In this document: positions 11,429-23,133 of the stretch, in pieces
How positions within the stretch are numbered: the first letter of the stretch is position 1
Layout: every line of letters starts with the position of its first letter
Assembly (NCBI GenBank): GCA_037044905.1
Contig: JBAOKB010000156.1
Span: forward strand, 186,001-250,000
Length of the DNA stretch: 64,000 bases
DNA from: Hortaea werneckii
Taxonomy: Eukaryota > Ascomycota > Dothideomycetes > Mycosphaerellales > Teratosphaeriaceae
Direction: 5' to 3'
Position numbers and translations under genes: made by a program
The notes under the pieces: model-generated
Databases searched by the model: none
What the model was told of the DNA's origin: nothing
The model's input: the letters and a program-made list of their open reading frames with translations, nothing else

Positions 11429-14075
11429 CTAGACCTCGCCATTACTTTGCTCCTCGGCAGTAGTCTCCCCACGCGCACTCTTGTCCGCGATCCAAACGCC
11501 ATGCAAAGGCGCAACGAGACTCGGATTGATGAATCTCAAGCCGCCTTCCGGGTCCTCTTCAACTGCGAGGCCTTCCCGCCGTCTTGTCTCTCGATGGTAT
11601 CTCAGCTGTGGCCCGTCAACTTCAGCCCACACATTACGCTCCAGGGCTAGCTCGTTGCTGCTCGCGGTCTCCGATGGCTCCGATGACGGCTCGTCCTGGT
11701 ACTGTTCGCCTCGCTTGACACTCCTCAACGCAATGAAAGTCATCAGAGGCTTGTATGTTCGGCCGTAGACGATGCTCACCCAGATTGTCGCAACAATCAG
11801 CGGAATCATTAACACGCTGCGCGTGACGGCTTGTTTAAGGATGAGCTGACCAGCGGTTGTTAGCTGGAAGAAGATCATGCCCATGAAAATGCGGTCGCAT
11901 ATCATGACCCATGCTCGCCCTGTCGACTGCTGTTGATGGTCCATCGCGTATAGTAGCTGGTACTTGTAGACGAAGTGGCCAAGGAAGAAGTAGATTAGGC
12001 CAGCGAGCAGCACTTCCCATGACGAACGCAGCACACTGTACACCATGCAAATGATGAATATGAGCATAGCAGTCGGCAGATAGAAGCCATAGGCGAAGAT
12101 GGGTGGCTGGACGAGTTCAGCGTAATCTGCAAAATGACCGTCAGCCTGGAAATTTCCCAATTCGTATAATAGGTATAAGTCTCACCTCGAGGAGTCTTTG
12201 CACCCATTCGGTTGATCGGGTACAAGGATACACTGCCAACCTCCAGAAGCCGAAAAGGAAACAGCCCAACACCTTGCAAGATGATGAAGTTGACATAGAA
12301 CGTTAATAGCTTCTGCAGCGAGACCGCCAGCGTATAAGCCACCTTCCGGAAATCCCTGATCGCGTCGCCGAACTGCTCGAACAGCTGATAAAACTTGGAA
12401 GCCGTGCCAAGTACCGTGAAAATGACAAAGAAGTTGAAGAAGGTAAAGAAGAAATTCTTCGAGATAGCCGACAGCTCGATGTCGCCCTGGGAAATCATGC
12501 CCTGGAGGTAAGAGAGGTAGTAGTACAAATAGGGTACAAGGACCGTCAGTAGGGAGGTGATGAGCGTCGGCACCTGGGTGTTGACAAGAGAGCCGATGTA
12601 TTCGTGGCCATCCAGGAATTCACCAATTTGCGGAAAGACTCTGGCAATCGTCTTGGTGTTCAAGAGACCAGCGACCGGGACGAAAGTCGCAGACCAGAAG
12701 ATGGTGAGGAGCACGATCAAAGCCGTGATGGACCATGACCGTGTCATTCTACTTCTCCGGGACAGGTATGTATTCTGCCAAAGCACATCCGAAGGCGCAG
12801 GACTCGGATTGGCGATCAGCTGCAAGGGTGATGGATCAAGGACAGCCTGGATTGCCATCTGACAAGCCGCGACAGAGTCCATCGTCACGAATGCCAGTGG
12901 TGTCGGGGCAAAGTCCTGCTTCCGAAGGTGCCTGATGCGATCATCGGCTTGCCGCAGCTTCTCTCCGTAATAGTCAATAGCGTCCACCTGCCTGCTCTGC
13001 AGCTTCAGCCAGCCATAGCGGACCGTGGTCTTGGGGCGTACACGCTCATATGGCCCCACATGCGGCTGTTCACTTGCACCCATGAGTCTGGCACTTTCCT
13101 CTTGCTCTTCCTCGGTGACGCTAGAAACGGGGGGTCCAGGTGGCGGAGGTTGCGCGACAGGCAATGATTCGAGATTACGCTCCACCCTTCGGAAGCCCAT
13201 ATGTATTGTGTATGCCTCCTCGAGTCGCCGCAATATGTCTTTCCGCTCTGTCATGGCCACGTCAAGCTCTTTCCACACGCGACACAGCATGACGCTCTCC
13301 ACTTTGCCGATGTCCAAGCTCTCAATGAATTCCTTGATTCTTTCCTCATCCTGAAGATCTGCCGGTATGCCTGATAATCTTATTGTCCTATCCGTCACCG
13401 TTGTCTGCGAACCAAGATATTCCTGCCTAACTTCTATAATCCTCCTCGTCTCCGCTATAAGGAGGTAGAGCGCGATGCCGGAAAAGAGGTAGGCAAAGGC
13501 CACGTACATCCACAAGTAGTCCGTCTCCAACTCCCACGGCAGTGGCGGCCGTATCGTACTGTTATCCGAGCCAGAGGTGGAGAAGAGCTCGATAGACCGC
13601 CGCAAGCCCTCGTGCTTTCCAGGCTTTGTGTGATTGTGGTGTGTGCCGTTGCCGTGATCCGGCAGAGGATCATCCGGATAGGCGTCATGGACCGGTTTGA
13701 TGACCACCAAAGAAAAGAAAAAGGTGATCATGAGGAACTTTATGGCCATTTTAAAGAAGGCTAAAAGACGTAGGCATCCAGACCCGCCGAGGCAAGGACC
13801 TGCTGGTCGGTGATCCTCCATAGTGGTGCGATCCAGCCAAACAGCGTTCCGGGCAAATCAGGGAGCGCATTCGCCTCATTCTTGGTCTTCTTGCGTGCTG
13901 CGTACAGACCGGGCCATCGAGGTCGTAGGACGCAAAAGGCGAGGAAGGCGCCGATACCGAGGGCTAAGGATATGACGATCTGGATAGTTGTATCTCGCGG
14001 GTTGCTCGCGCCGTAGTATTTCCTGAAATCATTATCGTCTTCGTCGTCATCTACCCATGTTCGGAAGTCGTCCAT
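11429..14075 (-). CDS. Calcium-permeable stress-gated cation channel, CSC1/OSCA/TMEM63 family
   Basis: A mechanosensitive/osmosensitive cation channel of the RSN1/CSC1 type in the plasma membrane. Intron 12127-12185. Predicted 862 aa, typical for the family. Residues 1-100 are acidic (DDDEDDNDF), then TM1. A cytosolic insertion with an RNA-recognition-like fold begins near TIRLSGIPADLQDEERIKEF. The 7TM region follows, with segments such as WSITALIVLLTIFWSATFVP and FFFTFFNFFVIFTVLG. A hydrophilic tail ends the protein. One T is missing from a T run (forward A run at 13763-13766), separating LDAYVF from LAFFKMAIKF; restoring it joins the two parts perfectly. Identification is firm and the break is very likely an artefact. 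Confidence 0.88.
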
Positions 14076-14378
14076 GTCGACAAAGAAGCGTTGCCTTCCA
14101 CGAAAGGATTCACGTTTCTCGTTTCATCCACATGCATCTTAGCACCGCTGGTGCAGGCTAGCGCGGTAAATAAAGGCTTACGTAAGACTGACGCTACTGC
14201 TCTCTATGCCATCCATGTCACTTTGCGAGCAGTATCAAATACGAAAGTAGTACTTCACATAGAACTTCACGCAGACAAAATCACCACCTGAAATTTAACG
14301 GATTGACTGATCATATCAACAGCGTGTTACATAATCTACGTTATGCATTCTGCATGTTCTCTTTTTGGTAGTACGAAT
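14076..14378. other. Intergenic between two minus-strand genes
   Basis: About 300 bases holding the channel gene promoter and the 3' end of the hydrolase. No feature is recognised. Confidence 0.5.
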
Positions 14379-15292
14379 TCATTTACGTTTCTGCTTCTTC
14401 CTCCTTGGTTCGATGTCCTCGCCATCCTTTTTAGAAGCTTCTGCATCTGGAATCCAGCCACTGCAATGGATCTCGGCCGCTTCCTCGTTCCAGCTAATAG
14501 TACATTGTCTGGTATTGACATCACGATCACGCAGCCACTCGGCAGCGAGACGACCAGTCAGACGCCTCATTTCCTGGACACTACTTTTTGCTTTCCAGCT
14601 CATACTGTGATCTGCATCTTCAACGCAGATGAGCCAGCTGCGTGCACCCATCTTTGACATAACTTCGTTTAGATCCGCAAGGTCACATTGAGCATCTTTG
14701 CTGCCTGACACAAACAACACGTCCATGTCTTTTGGCAAGTCTAAAAGCGTCTGCTCCCTGCTCTCTTTGTTCTTGCCGCCCACCAGGGGAAACTTACCAT
14801 CACCAATGCTTTCGTGAAATGAGTTTCTTCAGTTGCAGCGGTAGCCGCCGCTCGAGCGCCCATGCTTCTGCCACCCAACGCAGTATCGAACTGCTCGTGT
14901 AGCATCACAGCATGGAAGGTCTTAATCCTTGACTGTAGATTCATCGTCCCTTGAAACGAGACAATGCCAGCCTTCTCAGCGAAGCCATTGGCGAATTCAG
15001 AAGTAGCAGGGTTGGCTAGCCCACCTCCCGCACCGTGTGTGAAGATTAAAGCGGGTCTCCCTGCTTCGCCTCTCCTTTCGCAAACGATGGATTTATCGCT
15101 GAACGGGATGTTGTATTGCTCGACGCTGGACGTGGTGAGAGTTGCACTGTTATCTTCCAGCTCAGCTGAGCCTCTACCGTCTACTCGATAGCCGCCTTTG
15201 AGCCCACCAAGCACTGAATGATGTGTGTCTTCACTGTCCTCAGCGATGTTGGATTGTGGCTTCTTGGAACGGGTTTGCCTTTGTGCGGCCAT
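14379..15292 (-). CDS. Alpha/beta hydrolase, KANSL3/TEX30-like, one frameshift
   Basis: A predicted serine alpha/beta-hydrolase. The oxyanion segment is ALIFTHGAGGG, the nucleophile elbow is GGRSMGARAA, the acid region is around VLFVSGSKDAQCDL, and the catalytic His is in EDADHSMSW. One base is missing from the G run at 14786-14789 (C run in the gene), between ALVMVSFP and GGKNKES; repairing it gives 304 aa. A lysine/arginine tail (RRKKQKRK) and a basic N-terminus suggest nuclear location. I start at 15292 (MAAQRQTRSKKP); an in-frame ATG at 15343 would add 17 residues. Substrate unknown. Confidence 0.78.
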
Positions 15293-17544
15293 TTCGCGCT
15301 TCTTGAAAGCATTCGCAGCTTGATATGGCTTTGTCCATTCCACTCTGCTGCCACTTGTCCCGTAATCCCTTTACTCGCTAACCAGTATCCTTGAGCCGAG
15401 GCCGTAACACGACATAGGTAGGTCCTGGTAGTGTGAAGTGACCCCTGCAAGAATGGCTTGGCAAGGCCGTGCGAAGGGTGGTATCACATGTAATCCGCGT
15501 AGAAGGTCAAAACCAGTGCGTTTTCATCAATAGTTTGAGCGCATTGAATTGTCAGACATGGAAAGCCCTAATTCCTTTCCGGTTCAGACAGAGCACGTGG
15601 CTCGAGCTCACGATGCAGTCGCCTTCCTTTTGAGTTGACGCCTGCGGAGCTAGGGTAGCTGGCTGCGTCGGCAGTCTTCCGCCTAAATACTGTAGCGACA
15701 GTCAGTCCAGTGATGGCTTAAATCTCGATATCCCAGCCGCTTCTCGCGTTGTTGGATAAATTGGCCTTTGGTGGCTTCCTTAATTCAGCAGCATCAATCT
15801 CGGTTGAAATGATCGGAAAGAAATTCGGTCATGTAAAATGGTGTCAAAAGCGGTCTAGACAGTGCAGAATCTGCTCTTCTCCTGTGAGCTTGCTTGTCGT
15901 TCGTGCAAACGTAGCGCTGAAGAGCCAATTATGGTTGCCGGTCACCCGTTTACGTGTAGCTTGAGCATCTGGTCTTCGGTACCGCAAGCAGCTGTCCTTG
16001 TTTCAGATCTGCGCGTATATCCGGCAGATCATCACCGAGCAGATTCTCCTAGACTGGGGGGACGGACAAGGTACAAGCGACTTCTTCACTGCAGACGGGA
16101 TGCAAAGCTATCATTCGAAGGCATCTCCGCAGAAACGCTTCGCTGCGCTGCGCTTTTGCTGTATGCCACGCTGGCCTGCATTGCGTGCGACACATCACTG
16201 ACATCCGTTGCATGTGGTTGAAATTCGCATGTTTCCGATGCTACCTAATAACCAACCTAACCCTGGCCACCTCCCGAGCCTCCCTGTAACTCTGAGATCT
16301 ACAGTCTTCGGCGCCAGTGAATGATTGGAGGACGCTTGGGTATCCGATTTGGCAAGGGGACTCCGGCAGGACGGATCATAGCGGGCGCTATCCCCCGCAC
16401 CGAATCCCATAACTTTTAAGGTCCCGGGCGGCGAACCAGCCGCGGCTTCGAGGGCACAGAGAGTGGTACATGCGCGATAGTCAGATTGAGCTTCTCCATG
16501 CTTTGATCATACACATCATCGCGGAGAAGTTGAGGGAGACTTCAAGTGCGAATAGTTCTTGTGCCCTCTTTGCCTCAGATAAGCTGGCTGGCTTCCTTTC
16601 TAGCGGCCGTTGAGTGCAGAGGCAGCCTCTGCTTGAGCTGTGCTGCACCTCTTTCTCCCGGTGCCGCTCTGGCGGGATTTCTTGAGCGATCAGCGATCTC
16701 TTCGCGCACTGCTCATATCTGCAGTACTCTTTGGTCAAGGACCGACTGCGATTATTGCGCATGGTGCAATCTCCACCCCAGGAACGGCACAGATCAGCAC
16801 CGTCGAGTAATACAGGTGAGTGAGGGAGCGCGACTTTGATACACGGCTTAGAAGCCGTCTGTACGAACCCGGTCGGCGCAGCCCACGCTGGGAGCTGTGC
16901 TGGGAGAGCGGACGTTAACTGGGCATGCGATAGACTCCTCACGCTACGTTGTGTGACATCCGACAGCAGGTCCGCGCACACCGCACGTATCGCCAACTTA
17001 ATTCTCCGGGTGCCTGGCAGCTTGCTGGGCAGTGGCTATAACAGACAGAATAAGATGGGGCGCGAGCAAAGTCCAGCGGAGTGACCGAGGGACATCCAAT
17101 CCGATTCGACTCGACGCCATCTTTTGACTGGACCCAGACTTGTGTTTTTTGGCTCGCGGGCTTTAACAATCCCACGGCCGTGGGTCGACATCCAGCCTGC
17201 CCAACGGCTGGTACGCCTCCTCGCCCTGTCGTCACGCCTTTGTAATAGGCTTCGAACTGGCCACGATCGCACCTTCCACCTCGTCCGAACCCCGACCCAG
17301 CAGACCTCAGCTCTTTCCGTGGCAGCTACCCAAACGACAGCTGCACCGTCCCGCGCCGCGACACGAAACGACACCACCCGGCACAGCGCGACTTGACACA
17401 ACACGACCACCGCGCCCGACCTCGACCTCCTCCCTTCCCTCAAGGCTGTGTCCACGACGCCGCGCCGGGACCCCAGTGCCATAGACAGCAGCCGCGCAGG
17501 AGAGCGTCCGAGTTCCGCCAGGCGCAGGGGTGGAGGTAGCGAAG
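15293..17544. other. Long intergenic region, VelB promoter/leader
   Basis: About 2.2 kb between divergent genes. Minus-strand open frames at 16481-16996 and 17036-17629 are Arg/Ser/Cys-rich, without motifs, and the second overlaps the VelB start; I treat both as shadows. The last 450 bases are C-rich and AG-poor, like a long untranslated leader. A CACGTG lies near 15594. No repeat or RNA gene is seen. Confidence 0.4.
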
Positions 17545-18980
17545 ATGCAGGTGCAACCCGGTTACTACCAGCACGCGCACCCTCCTCCGCAGCAGTCCAA
17601 TAACCTGCATGCGAACGGTCTACACACACCAGACGCGGCGCAACATTTTGCGCCTGGCTACACCAACGGCCAGATCACCGCCGGGAGCGAGGCGATTGGA
17701 TCAGAAAACATGCATCCATATCACCAGCAGCCCTACCAATCCGCCGGCTATGGCTACCAACAACAGCACCAACCTCCATCTCAGCACCAGCACCAGCCGC
17801 AGACTCAGCATCATCCACAGCAGCAGCGCTTTCCTCCGACGCTCCCTCCGATGCAGACCAGCATGGGCGCACACGCACCCCCACCGCCTCCATTCTCGGG
17901 CCCAGTACCAGGCTCCAATGTCGCGGCTTACGCCCCACTGTCTGCTCAGCAGCACCAGTCGCAGCAGCCCCAGATGTATGGTCCCGGCCCAGGCATGCCG
18001 TCCCAGCTACCGCAGCAAGCAATGTCGGCTGCTGGTGGACCCAGCTCATACCCACAGGAGCGACAGATGTCCAAGAGCGGCTCCAAGGGTAACTATCAGT
18101 TCGCACTCGAAATCTGTCAGCAGCCGCAACGTGCACGTATGTGCGGTTTCGGCGACAAAGATCGCAGGCCCATAACGCCGCCGCCATGCATTCGTCTGCG
18201 CATCACCGACTCTCGCACCGGAAAGGAAGTTGATGTCGAGGAGTTCGAAGGCAACTTCTTCGTGCTTCAGGTTGATTTGTGGGATGACAAAGGCGATAAA
18301 GAAGTGAATATCGTTCGCGCATCGTCCTCCTCGCCCGCAGTGTCCATCAGTACTGCCACAACGACTTCTTACCCTCCGCCTCCAGAGCGTCCGATGATCA
18401 GTGAGATGAGTCCTCCAGGCATGTACATCGGTCCTGATGGACAACCATACATGGCACAGAATCTTAGGCATCCCTCGTATCCAGGGGGGCCTATGGGATA
18501 CCCGAATCAATTTGGCCAGCAGGCCTATCCGGGAGCGCCTATGCCATACATGCCTCAGTCCCAGAGCAATAGCGCTATGTTTACGCGCAACCTTATTGGC
18601 AGTCTTACTGTCAACGCTTCTAAGCTGGAAGATCCTGAGAAGAAGACTGGCTTCTGGTTCGTCCTTCAAGATTTGTCTGTCCGCACGGAAGGATTCTTCA
18701 GGTATGTCGCCGCCGATGAGAACAATCTTTTGTCATATTGATTTACTAATCGTGTCCCAGGCTGAAGATGAACTTCATCGATGTCGGCGACGGCGCCATG
18801 CTGAACAAAGGTCGCGCGCCCGTGCTTGCCTGGACCTTCTCGGATAAGTTCCAAGTCTACTCGGCCAAGAAGTTTCCGGGAGTCATCGAATCGACCCCAT
18901 TGAGCAAGTGCTTTGCCGCACAAGGCATCAAAATCCCGATCCGTAAGGACACCAAGGAGAAAGACGAGGATGAGGACTAA
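17545..18980 (+). CDS. velB: Velvet factor VelB
   Basis: Velvet-domain DNA-binding regulator which, in Aspergillus, partners VeA and VosA to link light, sexual/asexual development and secondary metabolism. One intron (18702-18760, branch TACTAAT); 458 aa, frame intact. Residues 1-165 are Gln/Pro/His-rich and disordered. The velvet domain begins at NYQFALEICQQPQRARMCGF and continues through RRPITPPPCIRLRI and FFVLQVDLW. A Pro/Tyr-rich insertion of about 100 residues follows VNIV, and the domain resumes at FTRNLIGSLTVNASKL and FWFVLQDLSVRTEGFFRLKM. That split domain is the VelB hallmark. It ends with an acidic tail KEKDEDED. Start: the first in-frame ATG is 17545; the frame extends upstream only through GTG. 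Confidence 0.93.
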
Positions 18981-20543
18981 TTGCGTCCTGGCCCGGATTT
19001 CCTTGAGCTATGGGGTAGGCTCGCAAGGGAAGGACGACAGAACGGCGCCGAAGATCCATCATCAATGCGCCCATTGGTTTTTCAAGCCGCTTTGATTTAA
19101 CCCCTCCAATTTCCGCGTCCTGTTCCTTCGAGCAATCTGCCCGGCCTGAAAGAAAACGGGCGTTCTTTCCGGTGCAATCAAATAACCCAGGTGTTGTGTC
19201 AGCGTCCGGACCTGCGTGGATTCGAATGGGCGAATGGGGAAGTGCGTCTCCCTCATGGCCCAGGACCTCCAGAGGATAGGCACCACAGCACCCCACTTGC
19301 ATATCAATAGCGCTTGAGGTACGATCGTCAGACCTTTACCTCTTCCAAAGCTAGCCCTCCATGAGCTCAAGTGGTCCCATGCCGCAGGATTTTCTGTCCA
19401 CCGTGCCACGGAACGCCTGGAAATGCTGTCAGCAACTATCTCTAAGGCCTTTGTTCTTGGCATGCACTTTTCTCACGCATCAAAAAGGCCCAAAGATCAC
19501 CTGCCAAGCCCTTTGACTGCTGCATGAAGGAGGGTTGATGTGCGAACCCTGCACTGTCGAGACATCGCTGTGAGGAGCAGACCCAGTCCATTGGAGTTCA
19601 TTGTGCAGCCGAAAGCAGGGTAGCTTGCCCGTAACGATAGCTCGGAAACAGCTGTTCAATTCAGAGAGAGAAGGGAGAACCTGGTCATTTGCTTCGGTTA
19701 GCTCACTGCTACTAGAACGGCGCTGAGAAAGCTCACGACAATCACTATCATCAGAAGGCACTATCAAATTGAGAGACTGCTTGCGCTTCGAAAAATCTCC
19801 AATGAAAAGACGAAGATGGCTGAAAGAAAGCTGGTGGAGGAGGTCCTGGGATGTGCTGCAGCACATCAGGGCCGCCATGGTTCACTCAGTCGTCCCTTGC
19901 TGTTGCGCAGCGTTTTTTGTCGGGAAACGGGATGGGGTCGTCTCCGTTTTCTTCACCAATGTGTCTTCTCGCAGCTGTTTTCGGTATCGTTGTGTTCCAT
20001 GAGAACGGCGTTTGCGGTTGCCGGAAATGGCGGTGAAAGCGTCGGATTGCATGGGTATGGTTGCCATTTCGGTTAGGTCGCATGTCTTGGGTGCAATGAA
20101 ATCGTTAGATCTAGAACATGGAAAAGCGGAAAACCTACCATTTCAGCGCTTCTGCTACGTTCCTTTTTAGGTCTTCTTGCTGGGAATGCCATATTTTGAT
20201 TGTTGTACAGAGTGTACCAGCGATAACCAAGTGCATTTACTTGTATTCTCAGTGTGACGTAGAATGTCAATGCACTCGAGCTTGCACAGGGCACACGCGT
20301 TTGCATGGATGTGTTGATCCCCCACACGCGGAAGTTGCCGGTCAGCCGGGCTGAAGTGAAGTTCCGAGTCATCACCTATCTACCAAGGACCTGGTTGCCT
20401 GTGCCCTCCAACAACTCTTGACCATTCCAGCATGCAATAGCAGCGGAGCTGTATTCACTGGACATTCGACATCTAGGCAACATGCCGAGCACGGCCCCAG
20501 AGATCCATCAGGCCAGTTTCAGCGACCGCAAGAAACAGCGGTG
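18981..20543. other. Intergenic, possible minus-strand orphan gene
   Basis: About 1.55 kb. Most holds nothing recognisable. On the minus strand a frame from 20067 to 19480 is open except for a single TGA just before an ATG at 19878; see the separate low-confidence entry. The remainder is the ATG5 promoter. Confidence 0.4.
19480..20067 (-). CDS. Possible orphan protein, interrupted by one in-frame TGA
   Basis: No family recognised. Starting at ATG 20067, 61 codons are rich in Lys/Arg/Thr/Gln. A TGA at 19882-19884 is followed at once by an in-frame ATG (19878) and 132 more codons with segments such as LLHQLSFSHLRLFIGDFSKRKQ. An intron bridging the stop would have to be only about 30 nt, too short. 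It may be two chance frames, one gene starting at 19878, or one gene with a sequence error. Confidence 0.25.
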
Positions 20544-21672
20544 ATGCCCCCAACGCCTTCATCGCCAGCACCACCAGCAGCAACCACTTCCCTCCAGCAG
20601 AAGATATGGCACGGCTCTCTGCCTCTCGAGATCCGTCTCGCCGCCGCCGACTGCCGCACTTATGACCAATCTGACCCTTATCTCATCCAATACCCACGGC
20701 TCTCGTACCTGGCATTCCTGCTCCCGCGCCTCCACGCTTTCTTCTCCAGCAACCTCATCGACGCTGGGACACCCCCGCATACGGCTTGGCTTGACTTCGA
20801 AGGCGTCCCGCTCAAATGGCATTACCCGCTAGGACTCCTGTACGATTTGTACAGCGGGGCGGAGCCCGTGCATTTGCAACGAGGAGGCGGCGGCCACCCG
20901 CACGAGGATGTGCGCGGCTCTACGGCACAGCATCAGGCTCCTCGTGCAGGAGGCGGAGGTGGGGATGACCAGGAGGTCTTGCCGTGGAGGTTGACGATGC
21001 ATTATTCCGAATTCCCCAGGTGATCAGCTGATCCCGCTTGATGGGGGAGGGAAGGCTTTGCAGGATAGCTTTGTCAATGCGGTCAAAGAGGCGGATTTTA
21101 TTCGCAATGGGACTGCGAGGACGGTGATGGGGTTGAGTATGGAGGATAGTGAGAAGCTCTGGAGGAGCGTGCAGACACGTATGTGTGACCTATTCTAAAT
21201 ATTTTTCAGGCTTTTCTGTCGCTGGCGAGGAAGTAATGAATGGTGTTCTTTTGTGCTGATGAGGGAATAATAACAGATGACTTGCAGCTCTTCAACTCGG
21301 TCAATGTCAAGCTACTGAACCCGCCGGGCATGGAACTGAGACATGTTCCAGTGAAGTTCTACCTGCCGACGTCCTCCGCCACGGACCCTGCGGGTGCGGA
21401 CACGATCCCGGAAGAGACCAAGGCCTGCCGGCCATGTGCGAGTAGTGCAGTCTCTCATCCCGTTGCAGCTGCCGTCGAAGCAGCCGCAGACCCTGGGCAC
21501 GGCTCTGAACACCGTCTTGCCTAGCATCTTCCCCAGTCGGAGAAACCCATTGCTGGCGCAGCCCGTGCTACACGGTGCGGCGGTGCCGATGGGTGCTAAT
21601 CTCGTAGAGCTGGGGAAGGCAGCTGGATATCTGGATGGGTTTTTGCATGTTGTGGTTGTTATGCTAGCATAG
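20544..21672 (+). CDS. atg5: Autophagy protein ATG5, two frameshifts
   Basis: Atg5 is conjugated to Atg12 and, with Atg16, promotes Atg8 lipidation on the forming autophagosome. Intron 21179-21276. The opening (QQKIWHGSLPLEIRLA) and IQYPRLSYLAFLLPRLHAFF are the classic N-terminal ubiquitin-like region. LPWRLTMHYSEFP, NAVKEADFIRNGTAR and the C-terminal PMGANLVELGKAAGYLDGFL follow. One extra C at 21014-21017 and one extra base near 21421-21425 break the frame; removing them gives 342 aa, slightly long. The excess is a Gly-rich insertion of about 30 residues between YDLYSGAEP and LPWRLTMHY. Start 20544 is the first ATG before the conserved segment; the frame runs further upstream without ATG. 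Confidence 0.88.
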
Positions 21673-22058
21673 GTTAATATCACCATAGCTTGCGATGTAC
21701 AGATCGAGCTACGGTGGTCACTTGCGAAGAAGGTGTTGCCATTGGGATGATCCTTCGAAAGTCGTGGCACAATCAAACTGAAGATATCCGACATATGGGA
21801 TTGTCTGTGAATTGATGCTCTGGTATATCTTTGCTTGATGTGGGTCACGCGAACTGTCCTGTGAAAGCCCTTTGAAGGGGGTGGCAAGGTGAAATCATTG
21901 ACGAGTTCAAATGTGTTATTTATTCCAAGTGCCCGTCGTCCAGGGTCTGGACGCAACTACCTCAAGCTTTCATTGGCCAATTCCTGGCGTCGAGCTTGAA
22001 ACGCGTGGGCTGCAGAAGATCGTCATTGCAAGCTCCCACATCAACATTTCTCTCAGCC
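21673..22058. other. Intergenic
   Basis: About 390 bases. A minus-strand frame overlaps the ATG5 3' end and this gap but is not protein-like. No repeat is seen. Confidence 0.45.
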
Positions 22059-22400
22059 ATGATCTGCCAGAAGTTGCTCCGCTTCCAGCACATCTCGAGT
22101 CTACGGACTGCCTCATCCTCTTGCTCGCGTTCCTTCACTTCCGCTGTCCGACGTTGTGAAGCCCCACGCACTCAACATAAGCCAGCCGACCCGCCTAGAC
22201 CACCGCCCCGCCAACAACCGCAGGACAAACTGCCAGTTGCCCCAATCGTCGCCATCTTCGTGATCGGGAGCGCTTCTTTCTATTTCCTTGCCAGAAGCAG
22301 ATCAGGACAGGGCAACGGCCCAGCATTCCCAGAACGAGTTCCAAAGGAAGGACCGTGGCCCCGTGAGACAGCCAGCGATCAGACTTTCTCTCGCCGCTGA
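22059..22400 (+). CDS. Small mitochondrial membrane protein, hypothetical
   Basis: 113 aa, single exon. The N-terminus is rich in Arg, Ser and Leu with no acidic residue in the first 30 (MICQKLLRFQHISSLRTASS), as in a mitochondrial presequence. A Pro-rich spacer (PADPPRPPPRQQPQ) follows, then one hydrophobic helix (VAPIVAIFVIGSASFYFLA) ending in RSR, and a short polar tail. I do not recognise the family. The architecture suggests a single-pass inner-membrane protein. Start at 22059 because it is the first ATG of the frame. It sits 61 bases upstream of the UMP/CMP kinase. Confidence 0.6.
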   Translation: MICQKLLRFQHISSLRTASSSCSRSFTSAVRRCEAPRTQHKPADPPRPPPRQQPQDKLPVAPIVAIFVIGSASFYFLARSRSGQGNGPAFPERVPKEGPWPRETASDQTFSRR

Positions 22401-22461
22401 GAGAAGCACCAGCTGAATCGGACACAAGACGTTATTATATACACACACCCTACAGCAAACC

Positions 22462-23133
22462 ATGTCTAACATCAAGGACAACCCGGCTCTTCAAGCCCCG
22501 AAGCGCGAGAAGCCGCTCTTCGCCCCCGGCGTTGCCGACGGCCAGGCCATCGTCATCTTCGTCCTCGGCGGCCCGGGAGCAGGAAAGGGCACCCAATGCG
22601 CGAATCTGGTCCGGGACTACGGCTTCCGCCACCTCTCCGCCGGCGACCTCCTCCGCGAAGAGCAAGACCGTCCCGGCAGCGAGTTCGGCGACATGATCAA
22701 GACGTACATCAAGGAAGGCCAGATCGTGCCGATGGAGGTCACCATCCAATTACTCGAGAACGCAATGAAGGAAACGATCGACACGAAGGGCGTACGGAAG
22801 TTCCTAATCGATGGCTTTCCCCGCAAGATGGACCAGGCGCTTGCTTTCGAGGAGAAGGTCGTCCCGAGCAAGTTCACCTTGTTCTTTGACTGCCCGGAGG
22901 AGACTATGCGCGAGAGACTGCTGAACCGGGGCAAGACGAGCGGGAGGGCGGACGATAACGAGGAGAGTATTAAGAAGCGGTTTAGGACTTTCGTCGATAC
23001 CAGTATGCCGGTGGTGGATATGTTTGAGAAGGAAGGGCGGTGTGTCAAGGTCGATGCCCGGAAGGGTCCGGAGGAGGTGTATGAGCAGGTGCGTAGTGGG
23101 TTTGAGAGTAAGGGTGTCATGCCGGAGAAGTAG
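22462..23133 (+). CDS. URA6: Uridylate/UMP-CMP kinase
   Basis: Phosphorylates UMP and CMP (and slowly AMP) with ATP, an essential step in pyrimidine nucleotide synthesis, in cytosol and nucleus. Single exon, 223 aa, intact. P-loop is GGPGAGKGTQ; NMP-binding region has SAGDLLREEQ, GQIVPMEVTI and FLIDGFPRKMDQA; the lid is LLNRGKTSGRADDNEESI; FDCPEETM and the terminal VYEQVRSGF complete the fold. The first 25 residues are a basic, Pro-rich extension before the strand leading to the P-loop. The PRKMDQA motif separates it from adenylate kinases. Confidence 0.95.
   Translation: MSNIKDNPALQAPKREKPLFAPGVADGQAIVIFVLGGPGAGKGTQCANLVRDYGFRHLSAGDLLREEQDRPGSEFGDMIKTYIKEGQIVPMEVTIQLLENAMKETIDTKGVRKFLIDGFPRKMDQALAFEEKVVPSKFTLFFDCPEETMRERLLNRGKTSGRADDNEESIKKRFRTFVDTSMPVVDMFEKEGRCVKVDARKGPEEVYEQVRSGFESKGVMPEK

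Noticed and set aside
16481..17629. Two minus-strand frames upstream of VelB
   Set aside because: No motif or splice structure, and one overlaps the VelB start; consistent with a long GC-rich promoter and leader.
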